From Pseudeuparius sepicola (lineage: Eukaryota > Arthropoda > Insecta > Coleoptera > Anthribidae): DNA of 64,000 nt. The stretch covers positions 996,225-1,060,224 of the forward strand of contig OY987308.1 in the NCBI GenBank assembly GCA_963920635.1, in the 5' to 3' direction. Both the position numbers and the translations under genes were made by a program. Below are positions 24,501-39,400 of the stretch, piece by piece. Within the stretch, counting starts at the first letter, position 1; each line of letters begins with the position of its first letter. The notes beneath the pieces were generated by a model. The model was given only the letters and a program-made list of their open reading frames with translations, ran no database searches and was not told the DNA's origin.

Positions 24501-27500
24501 GCGAAAAACCGTCAAAAATCTGTATATCCCGGACAAAAAAAAATCGCCATTTCTTTATGATTCGATGTGCGCCAACGGCGCCTTGTAAAAACTGTTGGGG
24601 AGGGTCCCCCCTACAACCCATACAACGCCGAAACATTTGCCAGGCCGTAGGAAATAAACTACAGGCGAAAAACCGTCAAAACTCTGTATATCCCGGACAA
24701 AAAAAAATCGCCATTTCTTTATGATTCGATGTGCGCCAACGGCGCCTTGTAAAAACTGTTGGGGAGGGTCCCCCCTACAACCCATACAACGCCGAAACAT
24801 TTGCCAGGCCGTAGGAAAAACACGACAGGCGAAAAACTGTCAAAACTCTGTATATCCCGGACAAAAAAAAATCGCCATTTCTTTATGATTCGATGTGCGC
24901 CAACGGCGCCTTGTAAAAACTGTTGGGGAGGGTCCCCCCTACAACCCATACAACGCCGAAACATTTGCCAGGCCGTAGGAAAAACACGTCAGGCGAAAAA
25001 CTGTCAAAACTCTGTATATCCCGGACAAAAAAAAATCGCCATTTCTTTATGATTCGATGTGCGCCAACGGCGCCTTGTAAAAACTGTTGGAGAGGGTCCC
25101 CCCTACAACCCATACAACGCCGAAACATTTGCCAGGCCGTAGGAAATAAACTACAGGCGAAAAACCGTCAAAACTCTGTATATCCCGGACAAAAAAAAAT
25201 CGCCATTTCTTTATGATTCGATGTGCGCCAACGGCGCCTTGTAAAAACTGTTGGGGAGGGTCCCCCCTACAACCCATACAACGCCGAAACATTTGCCAGG
25301 CCGTAGGAAAAACACGTCAGGCGAAAAACTGTCAAAACTCTGTATATCCCGGACAAAAAAAAATCGCCATTTCTTTATGATTCGATGTGCGCCAACGGCG
25401 CCTTGTAAAAACTGTTGGGGAGGGTCCCCCCTACAACCCATACAACGCCGAAACATTTGCCAGGCCGTAGGAAAAACACGACAGGCGAAAAACTGTCAAA
25501 ACTCTGTATATCCCGGACAAAAAAAAATCGCCATTTCTTTATGATTCGATGTGCGCCAACGGCGCCTTGTAAAAACTGTTGGAGAGGGTCTCCCCCACAC
25601 CCCATACAACGCCGAAACATTTGCCAGGCCGTAGGAAATAAACTACAGGCGAAAAACCGTCAAAAATCTGTATATCCCGGACAAAAAAAAATCGCCATTT
25701 CTTTATGATTCGATGTGCGCCAACGGCGCCTTGTAAAAACTGTTGGAGAGGGTCTCCCCCACACCCCATACAACGCCGAAACATTTGCCAGGCCGTAGGA
25801 AATAAACTACAGGCGAAAAACCGTCAAAACTCTGTATATCCCGGACAAAAAAAAATCGCCATTTCTTTATGATTCGATGTGCGCCAACGGCGCCTTGTAA
25901 AAACTGTTGGGGAGGGTCCCCCCTACAACCCATACAACGCCGAAACATTTGCCAGGCCGTAGGAAAAACACGACAGGCGAAAAACTGTCAAAACTCTGTA
26001 TATCCCGGACAAAAAAAAATCGCCATTTCTTTATGATTCGATGTGCGCCAACGGCGCCTTGTAAAAACTGTTGGAGAGGGTCTCCCCCACACCCCATACA
26101 ACGCCGAAACATTTGCCAGGCCGTAGGAAATAAACTACAGGCGAAAAACCGTCAAAACTCTGTATATCCCGGACAAAAAAAAATCGCCATTTCTTTATGA
26201 TTCGATGTGCGCCAACGGCGCCTTGTAAAAACTGTTGGGGAGGGTCCCCCCTACAACCCATACAACGCCGAAACATTTGCCAGGCCGTAGGAAAAACACG
26301 TCAGGCGAAAAACTATCAAAACTCTGTATATCCCGGACAAAAAAAAATCGCCATTTCTTTATGATTCGATGTGCGCCAACGGCGCCTTGTAAAAACTGTT
26401 GGGGAGGGTCCCCCCTACAACCCATACAACGCCGAAACATTTGCCAGGCCGTAGGAAATAAACTACAGGCGAAAAACCGTCAAAACTCTGTATATCCCGG
26501 ACAAAAAAAAATCGCCATTTCTTTATGATTCGATGTGCGCCAACGGCGCCTTGTAAAAACTGTTGGGGAGGGTCCCCCCTACAACCCATACAACGCCGAA
26601 ACATTTGCCAGGCCGTAGGAAAAACACGACAGGCGAAAAACCGTCAAAACTCTGTATATCCCGGACAAAAAAAAATCGCCATTTCTTTATGATTCGATGT
26701 GCGCCAACGGCGCCTTGTAAAAACTGTTGGAGAGGGTCTCCCCCACACCCCATACAACGCCGAAACATTTGCCAGGCCGTAGGAAAAACACGTCAGGCGA
26801 AAAACTGTCAAAACTCTGTATATCCCGGACAAAAAAAAATCGCCATTTCTTTATGATTCGATGTGCGCCAACGGCGCCTTGTAAAAACTATTGGAGAGGG
26901 TCTCCCCCACACCCCATACAACGCCGAAACATTTGCCAGGCCGTAGGAAATAAACTACAGGCGAAAAACTGTCAAAAATCTGTATATCCCGGACAAAAAA
27001 AAATCGCCATTTCTTTATGATTCGATGTGCGCCAACGGCGCCTTGTAAAAACTGATGGGGAGGGTCCCCCCTACAACCCATACAACGCCGAAACATTTGC
27101 CAGGCCGTAGGAAAAACACGTCAGGCGAAAAACTGTCAAAACTCTGTATATCCCGGACAAAAAAAAATCGCCATTTCTTTATGATTCGATGTGCGCCAAC
27201 GGCGCCTTGTAAAAACTGTTGGAGAGGGTCTCCCCCACACCCCATACAACGCCGAAACATTTGCCAGGCCGTAGGAAAAACACGTCAGGCGAAAAACTGT
27301 CAAAACTCTGTATATCCCGGACAAAAAAAAATCGCCATTTCTTTATGATTCGATGTGCGCCAACGGCGCCTTGTAAAAACTATTGGAGAGGGTCTCCCCC
27401 ACACCCCATACAACGCCGAAACATTTGCCAGGCCGTAGGAAATAAACTACAGGCGAAAAACCGTCAAAACTCTGTATATCCCGGACAAAAAAAAATCGCC

Positions 27501-29515
27501 ATTTCTTTATGATTCGATGTGCGCCAACGGCGCCTTGTAAAAACTGTTGGGGAGGGTCCCCCCTACAACCCATACAACGCCGAAACATTTGCCAGGCCGT
27601 AGGAAAAACACGACAGGCGAAAAACTGTCAAAACTCTGTATATCCCGGACAAAAAAAAATCGCCATTTCTTTATGATTCGATGTGCGCCAACGGCGCCTT
27701 GTAAAAACTGTTGGGGAGGGTCCCCCCTACAACCCATACAACGCCGAAACATTTGCCAGGCCGTAGGAAATAAACTACAGGCGAAAAACCGTCAAAACTC
27801 TGTATATCCCGGACAAAAAAAAAATCGCCATTTCTTTATGATTCGATGTGCGCCAACGGCGCCTTGTAAAAACTGTTGGGGAGGGTCCCCCCTACAACCC
27901 ATACAACGCCGAAACATTTGCCAGGCCGTAGGAAAAACACGACAGGCGAAAAACCGTCAAAACTCTGTATATCCCGGACAAAAAAAAATCGCCATTTCTT
28001 TATGATTCGATGTGCGCCAACGGCGCCTTGTAAAAACTGTTGGGGAGGGTCCCCCCTACAACCCATACAACGCCGAAACATTTGCCAGGCCGTAGGAAAA
28101 ACACGACAGGCGAAAAACTGTCAAAAATCTGTATATCCCGGACAAAAAAAAATCGCCATTTCTTTATGATTCGATGTGCGCCAACGGCGCCTTGTAAAAA
28201 CTGTTGGGGAGGGTCCCCCCTACAACCCATACAACGCCGAAACATTTGCCAGGCCGTAGGAAAAACACGTCAGGCGAAAAACTGTCAAAACTCTGTATAT
28301 CCCGGACAAAAAAAAATCGCCATTTCTTTATGATTCGATGTGCGCCAACGGCGCCTTGTAAAAACTGTTGGAGAGGGTCTCCCCCACACCCCATACAACG
28401 CCGAAACATTTGCCAGGCCGTAGGAAAAACACGTCAGGCGAAAAACTGTCAAAACTCTGTATATCCCGGACAAAAAAAAATCGCCATTTCTTTATGATTC
28501 GATGTGCGCCAACGGCGCCTTGTAAAAACTATTGGAGAGGTTCTCCCCCACACCCCATACAACGCCGAAACATTTGCCAGGCCGTAGGAAATAAACTACA
28601 GGCGAAAAACCGTCAAAACTCTGTATATCCCGGACAAAAAAAAATCGCCATTTCTTTATGATTCGATGTGCGCCAACGGCGCCTTGTAAAAACTGTTGGG
28701 GAGGGTCCCCCCTACAACCCATACAACGCCGAAACATTTGCCAGGCCGTAGGAAAAACACGACAGGCGAAAAACTGTCAAAACTCTGTATATCCCGGACA
28801 AAAAAAAATCGCCATTTCTTTATGATTCGATGTGCGCCAACGGCGCCTTGTAAAAACTGTTGGGGAGGGTCCCCCCTACAACCCATACAACGCCGAAACA
28901 TTTGCCAGGCCGTAGGAAAAACACGTCAGGCGAAAAACTGTCAAAACTCTGTATATCCCGGACAAAAAAAAATCGCCATTTCTTTATGATTCGATGTGCG
29001 CCAACGGCGCCTTGTAAAAACTATTGGAGAGGGTCTCCCCCACACCCCATACAACGCCGAAACATTTGCCAGGCCGTAGGAAAAACACGACAGGCGAAAA
29101 ACTGTCAAAACTCTGTATATCCCGGACAAAAAAAAATCGCCATTTCTTTATGATTCGATGTGCGCCAACGGCGTCTTGTAAAAACTGTTGGGGAGGGTCC
29201 CCCCTACAACCCATACAACGCCGAAACATTTGCCAGGCCGTAGGAAAAACACGTCAGGCGAAAAACTGTCAAAACTCTGTATATCCCGGACAAAAAAAAA
29301 TCGCCATTTCTTTATGATTCGATGTGCGCCAACGGCGCCTTGTAAAAACTGTTGGGGAGGGTCCCCCCTACAACCCATACAACGCCGAAACATTTGCCAG
29401 GCCGTAGGAAAAACACGTCAGGCGAAAAACTGTCAAAACTCTGTATATCCCGGACAAAAAAAAGTCGCCATTTCTTTATGATTCGATGTGCGCCAACGGC
29501 GCCTTGTAAAAACTG

Positions 29516-31483
29516 TTGGGGAGGGTCCCCCCTACAACCCATACAACGCCGAAACATTTGCCAGGCCGTAGGAAATAAACTACAGGCGAAAAACCGTCAA
29601 AACTCTGTATATCCCGGACAAAAAAAAATCGCCATTTCTTTATGATTCGATGTGCGCCAACGGCGCCTTGTAAAAACTGTTGGGGAGGGTCCCCCCTACA
29701 ACCCATACAACGCCGAAACATTTGCCAGGCCGTAGGAAAAACACGACAGGCGAAAAACCGTCAAAACTCTGTATATCCCGGACAAAAAAAAATCGCCATT
29801 TCTTTATGATTCGATGTGCGCCAACGGCGCCTTGTAAAAACTGTTGGGGAGGGTCCCCCCTACAACCCATACAACGCCGAAACATTTGCCAGGCCGTAGG
29901 AAAAACACGACAGGCGAAAAACTGTCAAAAATCTGTATATCCCGGACAAAAAAAAATCGCCATTTCTTTATGATTCGATGTGCGCCAACGGCGCCTTGTA
30001 AAAACTGTTGGGGAGGGTCCCCCCTACAACCCATACAACGCCGAAACATTTGCCAGGCCGTAGGAAAAACACGTCAGGCGAAAAACTGTCAAAACTCTGT
30101 ATATCCCGGACAAAAAAAAATCGCCATTTCTTTATGATTCGATGTGCGCCAACGGCGCCTTGTAAAAACTGTTGGAGAGGGTCTCCCCCACACCCCATAC
30201 AACGCCGAAACATTTGCCAGGCCGTAGGAAAAACACGTCAGGCGAAAAACTGTCAAAACTCTGTATATCCCGGACAAAAAAAAATCGCCATTTCTTTATG
30301 ATTCGATGTGCGCCAACGGCGCCTTGTAAAAACTGTTGGGGAGGGTCCCCCCTACAACCCATACAACGCCGAAACATTTGCCAGGCCGTAGGAAAAACAC
30401 GTCAGGCGAAAAACTGTCAAAACTCTGTATATCCCGGACAAAAAAAAATCGCCATTTCTTTATGATTCGATGTGCGCCAACGGCGCCTTGTAAAAACTGT
30501 TGGGGAGGGTCCCCCCTACAACCCATACAACGCCGAAACATTTGCCAGGCCGTAGGAAATAAACTACAGGCGAAAAACCGTCAAAACTCTGTATATCCCG
30601 GACAAAAAAAAATCGCCATTTCTTTATGATTCGATGTGCGCCAACGGCGCCTTGTAAAAACTGTTGGGGAGGGTCCCCCCTACAACCCATACAACGCCGA
30701 AACATTTGCCAGGCCGTAGGAAAAACACGACAGGCGAAAAACCGTCAAAACTCTGTATATCCCGGACAAAAAAAAATCGCCATTTCTTTATGATTCGATG
30801 TGCGCCAACGGCGCCTTGTAAAAACTGTTGGGGAGGGTCCCCCCTACAACCCATACAACGCCGAAACATTTGCCAGGCCGTAGGAAAAACACGACAGGCG
30901 AAAAACTGTCAAAAATCTGTATATCCCGGACAAAAAAAAATCGCCATTTCTTTATGATTCGATGTGCGCCAACGGCGCCTTGTAAAAACTGTTGGGGAGG
31001 GTCCCCCCTACAACCCATACAACGCCGAAACATTTGCCAGGCCGTAGGAAAAACACGTCAGGCGAAAAACTGTCAAAACTCTGTATATCCCGGACAAAAA
31101 AAAATCGCCATTTCTTTATGATTCGATGTGCGCCAACGGCGCCTTGTAAAAACTGTTGGAGAGGGTCTCCCCCACACCCCATACAACGCCGAAACATTTG
31201 CCAGGCCGTAGGAAAAACACGTCAGGCGAAAAACTGTCAAAACTCTGTATATCCCGGACAAAAAAAAATCGCCATTTCTTTATGATTCGATGTGCGCCAA
31301 CGGCGCCTTGTAAAAACTGTTGGGGAGGGTCCCCCCTACAACCCATACAACGCCGAAACATTTGCCAGGCCGTAGGAAAAACACGTCAGGCGAAAAACTG
31401 TCAAAACTCTGTATATCCCGGACAAAAAAAAATCGCCATTTCTTTATGATTCGATGTGCGCCAACGGCGCCTTGTAAAAACTG
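29516..31483 (+). repeat. Copy-2 version of the doubled six-mer
   Basis: Same two 984-bp units, at 29,516-30,499 and 30,500-31,483, as part of the large duplication. The doubling therefore predates the 18.4-kb duplication, which gives a relative order of events: six-mer doubling first, long duplication later. Confidence 0.9.
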
Positions 31484-32303
31484 TTGGGGAGGGTCCCCCC
31501 TACAACCCATACAACGCCGAAACATTTGCCAGGCCGTAGGAAATAAACTACAGGCGAAAAACCGTCAAAACTCTGTATATCCCGGACAAAAAAAAATCGC
31601 CATTTCTTTATGATTCGATGTGCGCCAACGGCGCCTTGTAAAAACTGTTGGGGAGGGTCCCCCCTACAACCCATACAACGCCGAAACATTTGCCAGGCCG
31701 TAGGAAAAACACGACAGGCGAAAAACTGTCAAAACTCTGTATATCCCGGACAAAAAAAAATCGCCATTTCTTTATGATTCGATGTGCGCCAACGGCGCCT
31801 TGTAAAAACTGTTGGAGAGGGTCTCCCCCACACCCCATACAACGCCGAAACATTTGCCAGGCCGTAGGAAATAAACTACAGGCGAAAAACCGTCAAAAAT
31901 CTGTATATCCCGGACAAAAAAAAATCGCCATTTCTTTATGATTCGATGTGCGCCAACGGCGCCTTGTAAAAACTGTTGGGGAGGGTCCCCCCTACAACCC
32001 ATACAACGCCGAAACATTTGCCAGGCCGTAGGAAATAAACTACAGGCGAAAAACCGTCAAAACTCTGTATATCCCGGACAAAAAAAAATCGCCATTTCTT
32101 TATGATTCGATGTGCGCCAACGGCGCCTTGTAAAAACTGTTGGGGAGGGTCCCCCCTACAACCCATACAACGCCGAAACATTTGCCAGGCCGTAGGAAAA
32201 ACACGACAGGCGAAAAACTGTCAAAACTCTGTATATCCCGGACAAAAAAAAATCGCCATTTCTTTATGATTCGATGTGCGCCAACGGCGCCTTGTAAAAA
32301 CTG

Positions 32304-33287
32304 TTGGGGAGGGTCCCCCCTACAACCCATATAACGCCGAAACATTTGCCAGGCCGTAGGAAAAACACGACAGGCGAAAAACTGTCAAAACTCTGTATAT
32401 CCCGGACAAAAAAAAATCGCCATTTCTTTATGATTCGATGTGCGCCAACGGCGCCTTGTAAAAACTGTTGGAGAGGGTCTCCCCCACACCCCATACAACG
32501 CCGAAACATTTGCCAGGCCGTAGGAAATAAACTACAGGCGAAAAACCGTCAAAAATCTGTATATCCCGGACAAAAAAAAATCGCCATTTCTTTATGATTC
32601 GATGTGCGCCAACGGCGCCTTGTAAAAACTGTTGGGGAGGGTCCCCCCTACAACCCATACAACGCCGAAACATTTGCCAGGCCGTAGGAAAAACACGACA
32701 GGCGAAAAACTGTCAAAACTCTGTATATCCCGGACAAAAAAAAATCGCCATTTCTTTATGATTCGATGTGCGCCAACGGCGCCTTGTAAAAACTGTTGGA
32801 GAGGGTCTCCCCCACACCCCATACAACGCCGAAACATTTGCCAGGCCGTAGGAAATAAACTACAGGCGAAAAACCGTCAAAAATCTGTATATCCCGGACA
32901 AAAAAAAATCGCCATTTCTTTATGATTCGATGTGCGCCAACGGCGCCTTGTAAAAACTGTTGGGGAGGGTCCCCCCTACAACCCATACAACGCCGAAACA
33001 TTTGCCAGGCCGTAGGAAAAACACGACAGGCGAAAAACTGTCAAAACTCTGTATATCCCGGACAAAAAAAAATCGCCATTTCTTTATGATTCGATGTGCG
33101 CCAACGGCGCCTTGTAAAAACTGTTGGAGAGGGTCTCCCTCACACCCCATACAACGCCGAAACATTTGCCAGGCCGTAGGAAATAAACTACAGGCGAAAA
33201 ACCGTCAAAAATCTGTATATCCCGGACAAAAAAAAATCGCCATTTCTTTATGATTCGATGTGCGCCAACGGCGCCTTGTAAAAACTG
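32304..33287 (+). repeat. Copy-2 version of the dimeric higher-order repeat
   Basis: Same three gA-aKx dimers with the same private marks (32,332 and 33,140), shifted by 18,369 bp. Dimer amplification and its later private mutations therefore both precede the large duplication. Confidence 0.85.
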
Positions 33288-35419
33288 TTGGGGAGGGTCC
33301 CCCCTACAACCCATACAACGCCGAAACATTTGCCAGGCCGTAGGAAAAACACGACAGGCGAAAAACTGTCAAAACTCTGTATATCCCGGACAAAAAAAAA
33401 TCGCCATTTCTTTATGATTCGATGTGCGCCAACGGCGCCTTGTAAAAACTGTTGGAGAGGGTCTCCCCCACACCCCATACAACGCCGAAACATTTGCCAG
33501 GCCGTAGGAAAAACACGACAGGCGAAAAACTGTCAAAACTCTGTATATCCCGGACAAAAAAAAATCGCCATTTCTTTATGATTCGATGTGCGCCAACGGC
33601 GCCTTGTAAAAACTGTTGGAGAGGGTCTCCCCCACACCCCATACAACGCCGAAACATTTGCCAGGCCGTAGGAAATAAACTACAGGCGAAAAACCGTCAA
33701 AAATCTGTATATCCCGGACAAAAAAAAATCGCCATTTCTTTATGATTCGATGTGCGCCAACGGCGCCTTGTAAAAACTGTTGGGGAGGGTCCCCCCTACA
33801 ACCCATACAACGCCGAAACATTTGCCAGGCCGTAGGAAAAACACGACAGGCGAAAAACTGTCAAAACTCTGTATATCCCGGACAAAAAAAAATCGCCATT
33901 TCTTTATGATTCGATGTGCGCCAACGGCGCCTTGTAAAAACTGTTGGAGAGGGTCTCCCCCACACCCCATACAACGCCGAAACATTTGCCAGGCCGTAGG
34001 AAATAAACTACAGGCGAAAAACCGTCAAAAATCTGTATATCCCGGACAAAAAAAAATCGCCATTTCTTTATGATTCGATGTGCGCCAACGGCGCCTTGTA
34101 AAAACTGTTGGGGAGGGTCCCCCCTACAACCCATACAACGCCGAAACATTTGCCAGGCCGTAGGAAATAAACTACAGGCGAAAAACCGTCAAAACTCTGT
34201 ATATCCCGGACAAAAAAAAATCGCCATTTCTTTATGATTCGATGTGCGCCAACGGCGCCTTGTAAAAACTGTTGGGGAGGGTCCCCCCTACAACCCATAC
34301 AACGCCGAAACATTTGCCAGGCCGTAGGAAAAACACGTCAGGCGAAAAACTGTCAAAACTCTGTATATCCCGGACAAAAAAAAATCGCCATTTCTTTATG
34401 ATTCGATGTGCGCCAACGGCGCCTTGTAAAAACTATTGGAGAGGGTCTCCCCCACACCCCATACAACGCCGAAACATTTGCCAGGCCGTAGGAAAAACAC
34501 GACAGGCGAAAAACTGTCAAAACTCTGTATATCCCGGACAAAAAAAAATCGCCATTTCTTTATGATTCGATGTGCGCCAACGGCGCCTTGTAAAAACTGT
34601 TGGGGAGGGTCCCCCCTACAACCCATACAACGCCGAAACATTTGCCAGGCCGTAGGAAAAACACGTCAGGCGAAAAACTGTCAAAACTCTGTATATCCCG
34701 GACAAAAAAAAATCGCCATTTCTTTATGATTCGATGTGCGCCAACGGCGCCTTGTAAAAACTGTTGGGGAGGGTCCCCCCTACAACCCATACAACGCCGA
34801 AACATTTGCCAGGCCGTAGGAAAAACACGTCAGGCGAAAAACTGTCAAAACTCTGTATATCCCGGACAAAAAAAAATCGCCATTTCTTTATGATTCGATG
34901 TGCGCCAACGGCGCCTTGTAAAAACTGTTGGGGAGGGTCCCCCCTACAACCCATACAACGCCGAAACATTTGCCAGGCCGTAGGAAATAAACTACAGGCG
35001 AAAAACCGTCAAAACTCTGTATATCCCGGACAAAAAAAAATCGCCATTTCTTTATGATTCGATGTGCGCCAACGGCGCCTTGTAAAAACTGTTGGGGAGG
35101 GTCCCCCCTACAACCCATACAACGCCGAAACATTTGCCAGGCCGTAGGAAAAACACGACAGGCGAAAAACCGTCAAAACTCTGTATATCCCGGACAAAAA
35201 AAAATCGCCATTTCTTTATGATTCGATGTGCGCCAACGGCGCCTTGTAAAAACTGTTGGGGAGGGTCCCCCCTACAACCCATACAACGCCGAAACATTTG
35301 CCAGGCCGTAGGAAAAACACGACAGGCGAAAAACTGTCAAAAATCTGTATATCCCGGACAAAAAAAAATCGCCATTTCTTTATGATTCGATGTGCGCCAA
35401 CGGCGCCTTGTAAAAACTG

Positions 35420-36403
35420 ATGGGGAGGGTCCCCCCTACAACCCATACAACGCCGAAACATTTGCCAGGCCGTAGGAAAAACACGTCAGGCGAAAAACTG
35501 TCAAAACTCTGTATATCCCGGACAAAAAAAAATCGCCATTTCTTTATGATTCGATGTGCGCCAACGGCGCCTTGTAAAAACTGTTGGAGAGGGTCTCCCC
35601 CACACCCCATACAACGCCGAAACATTTGCCAGGCCGTAGGAAAAACACGTCAGGCGAAAAACTGTCAAAACTCTGTATATCCCGGACAAAAAAAAATCGC
35701 CATTTCTTTATGATTCGATGTGCGCCAACGGCGCCTTGTAAAAACTATTGGAGAGGGTCTCCCCCACACCCCATACAACGCCGAAACATTTGCCAGGCCG
35801 TAGGAAATAAACTACAGGCGAAAAACCGTCAAAACTCTGTATATCCCGGACAAAAAAAAATCGCCATTTCTTTATGATTCGATGTGCGCCAACGGCGCCT
35901 TGTAAAAACTGTTGGGGAGGGTCCCCCCTACAACCCATACAACGCCGAAACATTTGCCAGGCCGTAGGAAAAACACGACAGGCGAAAAACTGTCAAAACT
36001 CTGTATATCCCGGACAAAAAAAAATCGCCATTTCTTTATGATTCGATGTGCGCCAACGGCGCCTTGTAAAAACTGTTGGGGAGGGTCCCCCCTACAACCC
36101 ATACAACGCCGAAACATTTGCCAGGCCGTAGGAAATAAACTACAGGCGAAAAACCGTCAAAACTCTGTATATCCCGGACAAAAAAAAATCGCCATTTCTT
36201 TATGATTCGATGTGCGCCAACGGCGCCTTGTAAAAACTGTTGGGGAGGGTCCCCCCTACAACCCATACAACGCCGAAACATTTGCCAGGCCGTAGGAAAA
36301 ACACGACAGGCGAAAAACCGTCAAAACTCTGTATATCCCGGACAAAAAAAAATCGCCATTTCTTTATGATTCGATGTGCGCCAACGGCGCCTTGTAAAAA
36401 CTG
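35420..36403 (+). repeat. Third partial copy of the 8.7-9.7 kb block
   Basis: Six monomers (gT with the ATGGGG start variant, aT, iK, gA, gK, gAc) match 8,686-9,670 and 27,055-28,039, except that the gK monomer has A9 rather than A10. It is joined on the left to a gAx monomer (35,256), whereas the other copies have iKx with T at 71 there. It continues on the right to gT, aT without the expected gAx. Both joins preserve the 164-bp register, as expected for unequal homologous exchange. Confidence 0.8.
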
Positions 36404-39400
36404 TTGGGGAGGGTCCCCCCTACAACCCATACAACGCCGAAACATTTGCCAGGCCGTAGGAAAAACACGTCAGGCGAAAAACTGTCAAAACTCTGTATAT
36501 CCCGGACAAAAAAAAATCGCCATTTCTTTATGATTCGATGTGCGCCAACGGCGCCTTGTAAAAACTGTTGGAGAGGGTCTCCCCCACACCCCATACAACG
36601 CCGAAACATTTGCCAGGCCGTAGGAAAAACACGTCAGGCGAAAAACTGTCAAAACTCTGTATATCCCGGACAAAAAAAAATCGCCATTTCTTTATGATTC
36701 GATGTGCGCCAACGGCGCCTTGTAAAAACTGTTGGGGAGGGTCCCCCCTACAACCCATACAACGCCGAAACATTTGCCAGGCCGTAGGAAAAACACGACA
36801 GGCGAAAAACTGTCAAAACTCTGTATATCCCGGACAAAAAAAAATCGCCATTTCTTTATGATTCGATGTGCGCCAACGGCGCCTTGTAAAAACTATTGGA
36901 GAGGGTCTCCCCCACACCCCATACAACGCCGAAACATTTGCCAGGCCGTAGGAAAAACACGTCAGGCGAAAAACTGTCAAAACTCTGTATATCCCGGACA
37001 AAAAAAAATCGCCATTTCTTTATGATTCGATGTGCGCCAACGGCGCCTTGTAAAAACTATTGGAGAGGGTCTCCCCCACACCCCATACAACGCCGAAACA
37101 TTTGCCAGGCCGTAGGAAAAACACGACAGGCGAAAAACTGTCAAAACTCTGTATATCCCGGACAAAAAAAAATCGCCATTTCTTTATGATTCGATGTGCG
37201 CCAACGGCGCCTTGTAAAAACTGTTGGAGAGGGTCTCCCCCACACCCCATACAACGCCGAAACATTTGCCAGGCCGTAGGAAATAAACTACAGGCGAAAA
37301 ACCGTCAAAACTCTGTATATCCCGGACAAAAAAAAATCGCCATTTCTTTATGATTCGATGTGCGCCAACGGCGCCTTGTAAAAACTGTTGGGGAGGGTCC
37401 CCCCTACAACCCATACAACGCCGAAACATTTGCCAGGCCGTAGGAAAAACACGACAGGCGAAAAACTGTCAAAACTCTGTATATCCCGGACAAAAAAAAA
37501 TCGCCATTTCTTTATGATTCGATGTGCGCCAACGGCGCCTTGTAAAAACTGTTGGGGAGGGTCCCCCCTACAACCCATACAACGCCGAAACATTTGCCAG
37601 GCCGTAGGAAAAACACGACAGGCGAAAAACTGTCAAAACTCTGTATATCCCGGACAAAAAAAAATCGCCATTTCTTTATGATTCGATGTGCGCCAACGGC
37701 GCCTTGTAAAAACTATTGGAGAGAGTCTCCCCCACACCCCATACAACGCCGAAACATTTGCCAGGCCGTAGGAAAAACACGACAGGCGAAAAACTGTCAA
37801 AACTCTGTATATCCCGGACAAAAAAAAATCGCCATTTCTTTATGATTCGATGTGCGCCAACGGCGCCTTGTAAAAACTGTTGGGGAGGGTCCCCCCTACA
37901 ACCCATACAACGCCGAAACATTTGCCAGGCCGTAGGAAAAACACGACAGGCGAAAAACTGTCAAAACTCTGTATATCCCGGACAAAAAAAAATCGCCATT
38001 TCTTTATGATTCGATGTGCGCCAACGGCGCCTTGTAAAAACTGTTGGGGAGGGTCCCCCCTACAACCCATACAACGCCGAAACATTTGCCAGGCCGTAGG
38101 AAATAAACTACAGGCGAAAAACCGTCAAAACTCTGTATATCCCGGACAAAAAAAAATCGCCATTTCTTTATGATTCGATGTGCGCCAACGGCGCCTTGTA
38201 AAAACTGTTGGAGAGGGTCTCCCCCACACCCCATACAACGCCGAAACATTTGCCAGGCCGTAGGAAATAAACTACAGGCGAAAAACCGTCAAAACTCTGT
38301 ATATCCCGGACAAAAAAAAATCGCCATTTCTTTATGATTCGATGTGCGCCAACGGCGCCTTGTAAAAACTGTTGGAGAGGGTCTCCCCCACACCCCATAC
38401 AACGCCGAAACATTTGCCAGGCCGTAGGAAATAAACTACAGGCGAAAAACCGTCAAAAATCTGTATATCCCGGACAAAAAAAAATCGCCATTTCTTTATG
38501 ATTCGATGTGCGCCAACGGCGCCTTGTAAAAACTGTTGGAGAGGGTCTCCCCCACACCCCATACAACGCCGAAACATTTGCCAGGCCGTAGGAAATAAAC
38601 TACAGGCGAAAAACCGTCAAAACTCTGTATATCCCGGACAAAAAAAAATCGCCATTTCTTTATGATTCGATGTGCGCCAACGGCGCCTTGTAAAAACTGT
38701 TGGGGAGGGTCCCCCCTACAACCCATACAACGCCGAAACATTTGCCAGGCCGTAGGAAAAACACGACAGGCGAAAAACTGTCAAAACTCTGTATATCCCG
38801 GACAAAAAAAAATCGCCATTTCTTTATGATTCGATGTGCGCCAACGGCGCCTTGTAAAAACTGTTGGGGAGGGTCCCCCCTACAACCCATACAACGCCGA
38901 AACATTTGCCAGGCCGTAGGAAAAACACGACAGGCGAAAAACTGTCAAAACTCTGTATATCCCGGACAAAAAAAAATCGCCATTTCTTTATGATTCGATG
39001 TGCGCCAACGGCGCCTTGTAAAAACTGTTGGGGAGGGTCCCCCCTACAACCCATACAACGCCGAAACATTTGCCAGGCCGTAGGAAAAACACGACAGGCG
39101 AAAAACTGTCAAAACTCTGTATATCCCGGACAAAAAAAAATCGCCATTTCTTTATGATTCGATGTGCGCCAACGGCGCCTTGTAAAAACTGTTGGGGAGG
39201 GTCCCCCCTACAACCCATACAACGCCGAAACATTTGCCAGGCCGTAGGAAAAACACGACAGGCGAAAAACTGTCAAAACTCTGTATATCCCGGACAAAAA
39301 AAAATCGCCATTTCTTTATGATTCGATGTGCGCCAACGGCGCCTTGTAAAAACTGTTGGGGAGGGTCCCCCCTACAACCCATACAACGCCGAAACATTTG

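Larger units (their letters stand above)
18536..35315 (+). repeat. Segmental duplication, copy 2
   Basis: Offset from copy 1 is 18,535 bp at the left (113 monomers plus three single-A insertions) and 18,369 bp further right (112 monomers plus one base) because one monomer is missing here. Differences I found: C versus A at 1,328; A at 20,798; allele A instead of K in the monomer at 22,135; absence of the equivalent of 4,256-4,419; A9 instead of A10 at two sites; T instead of C at 8,774. So few differences over 16.8 kb point to a recent event, or to continuing exchange. Confidence 0.93.
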
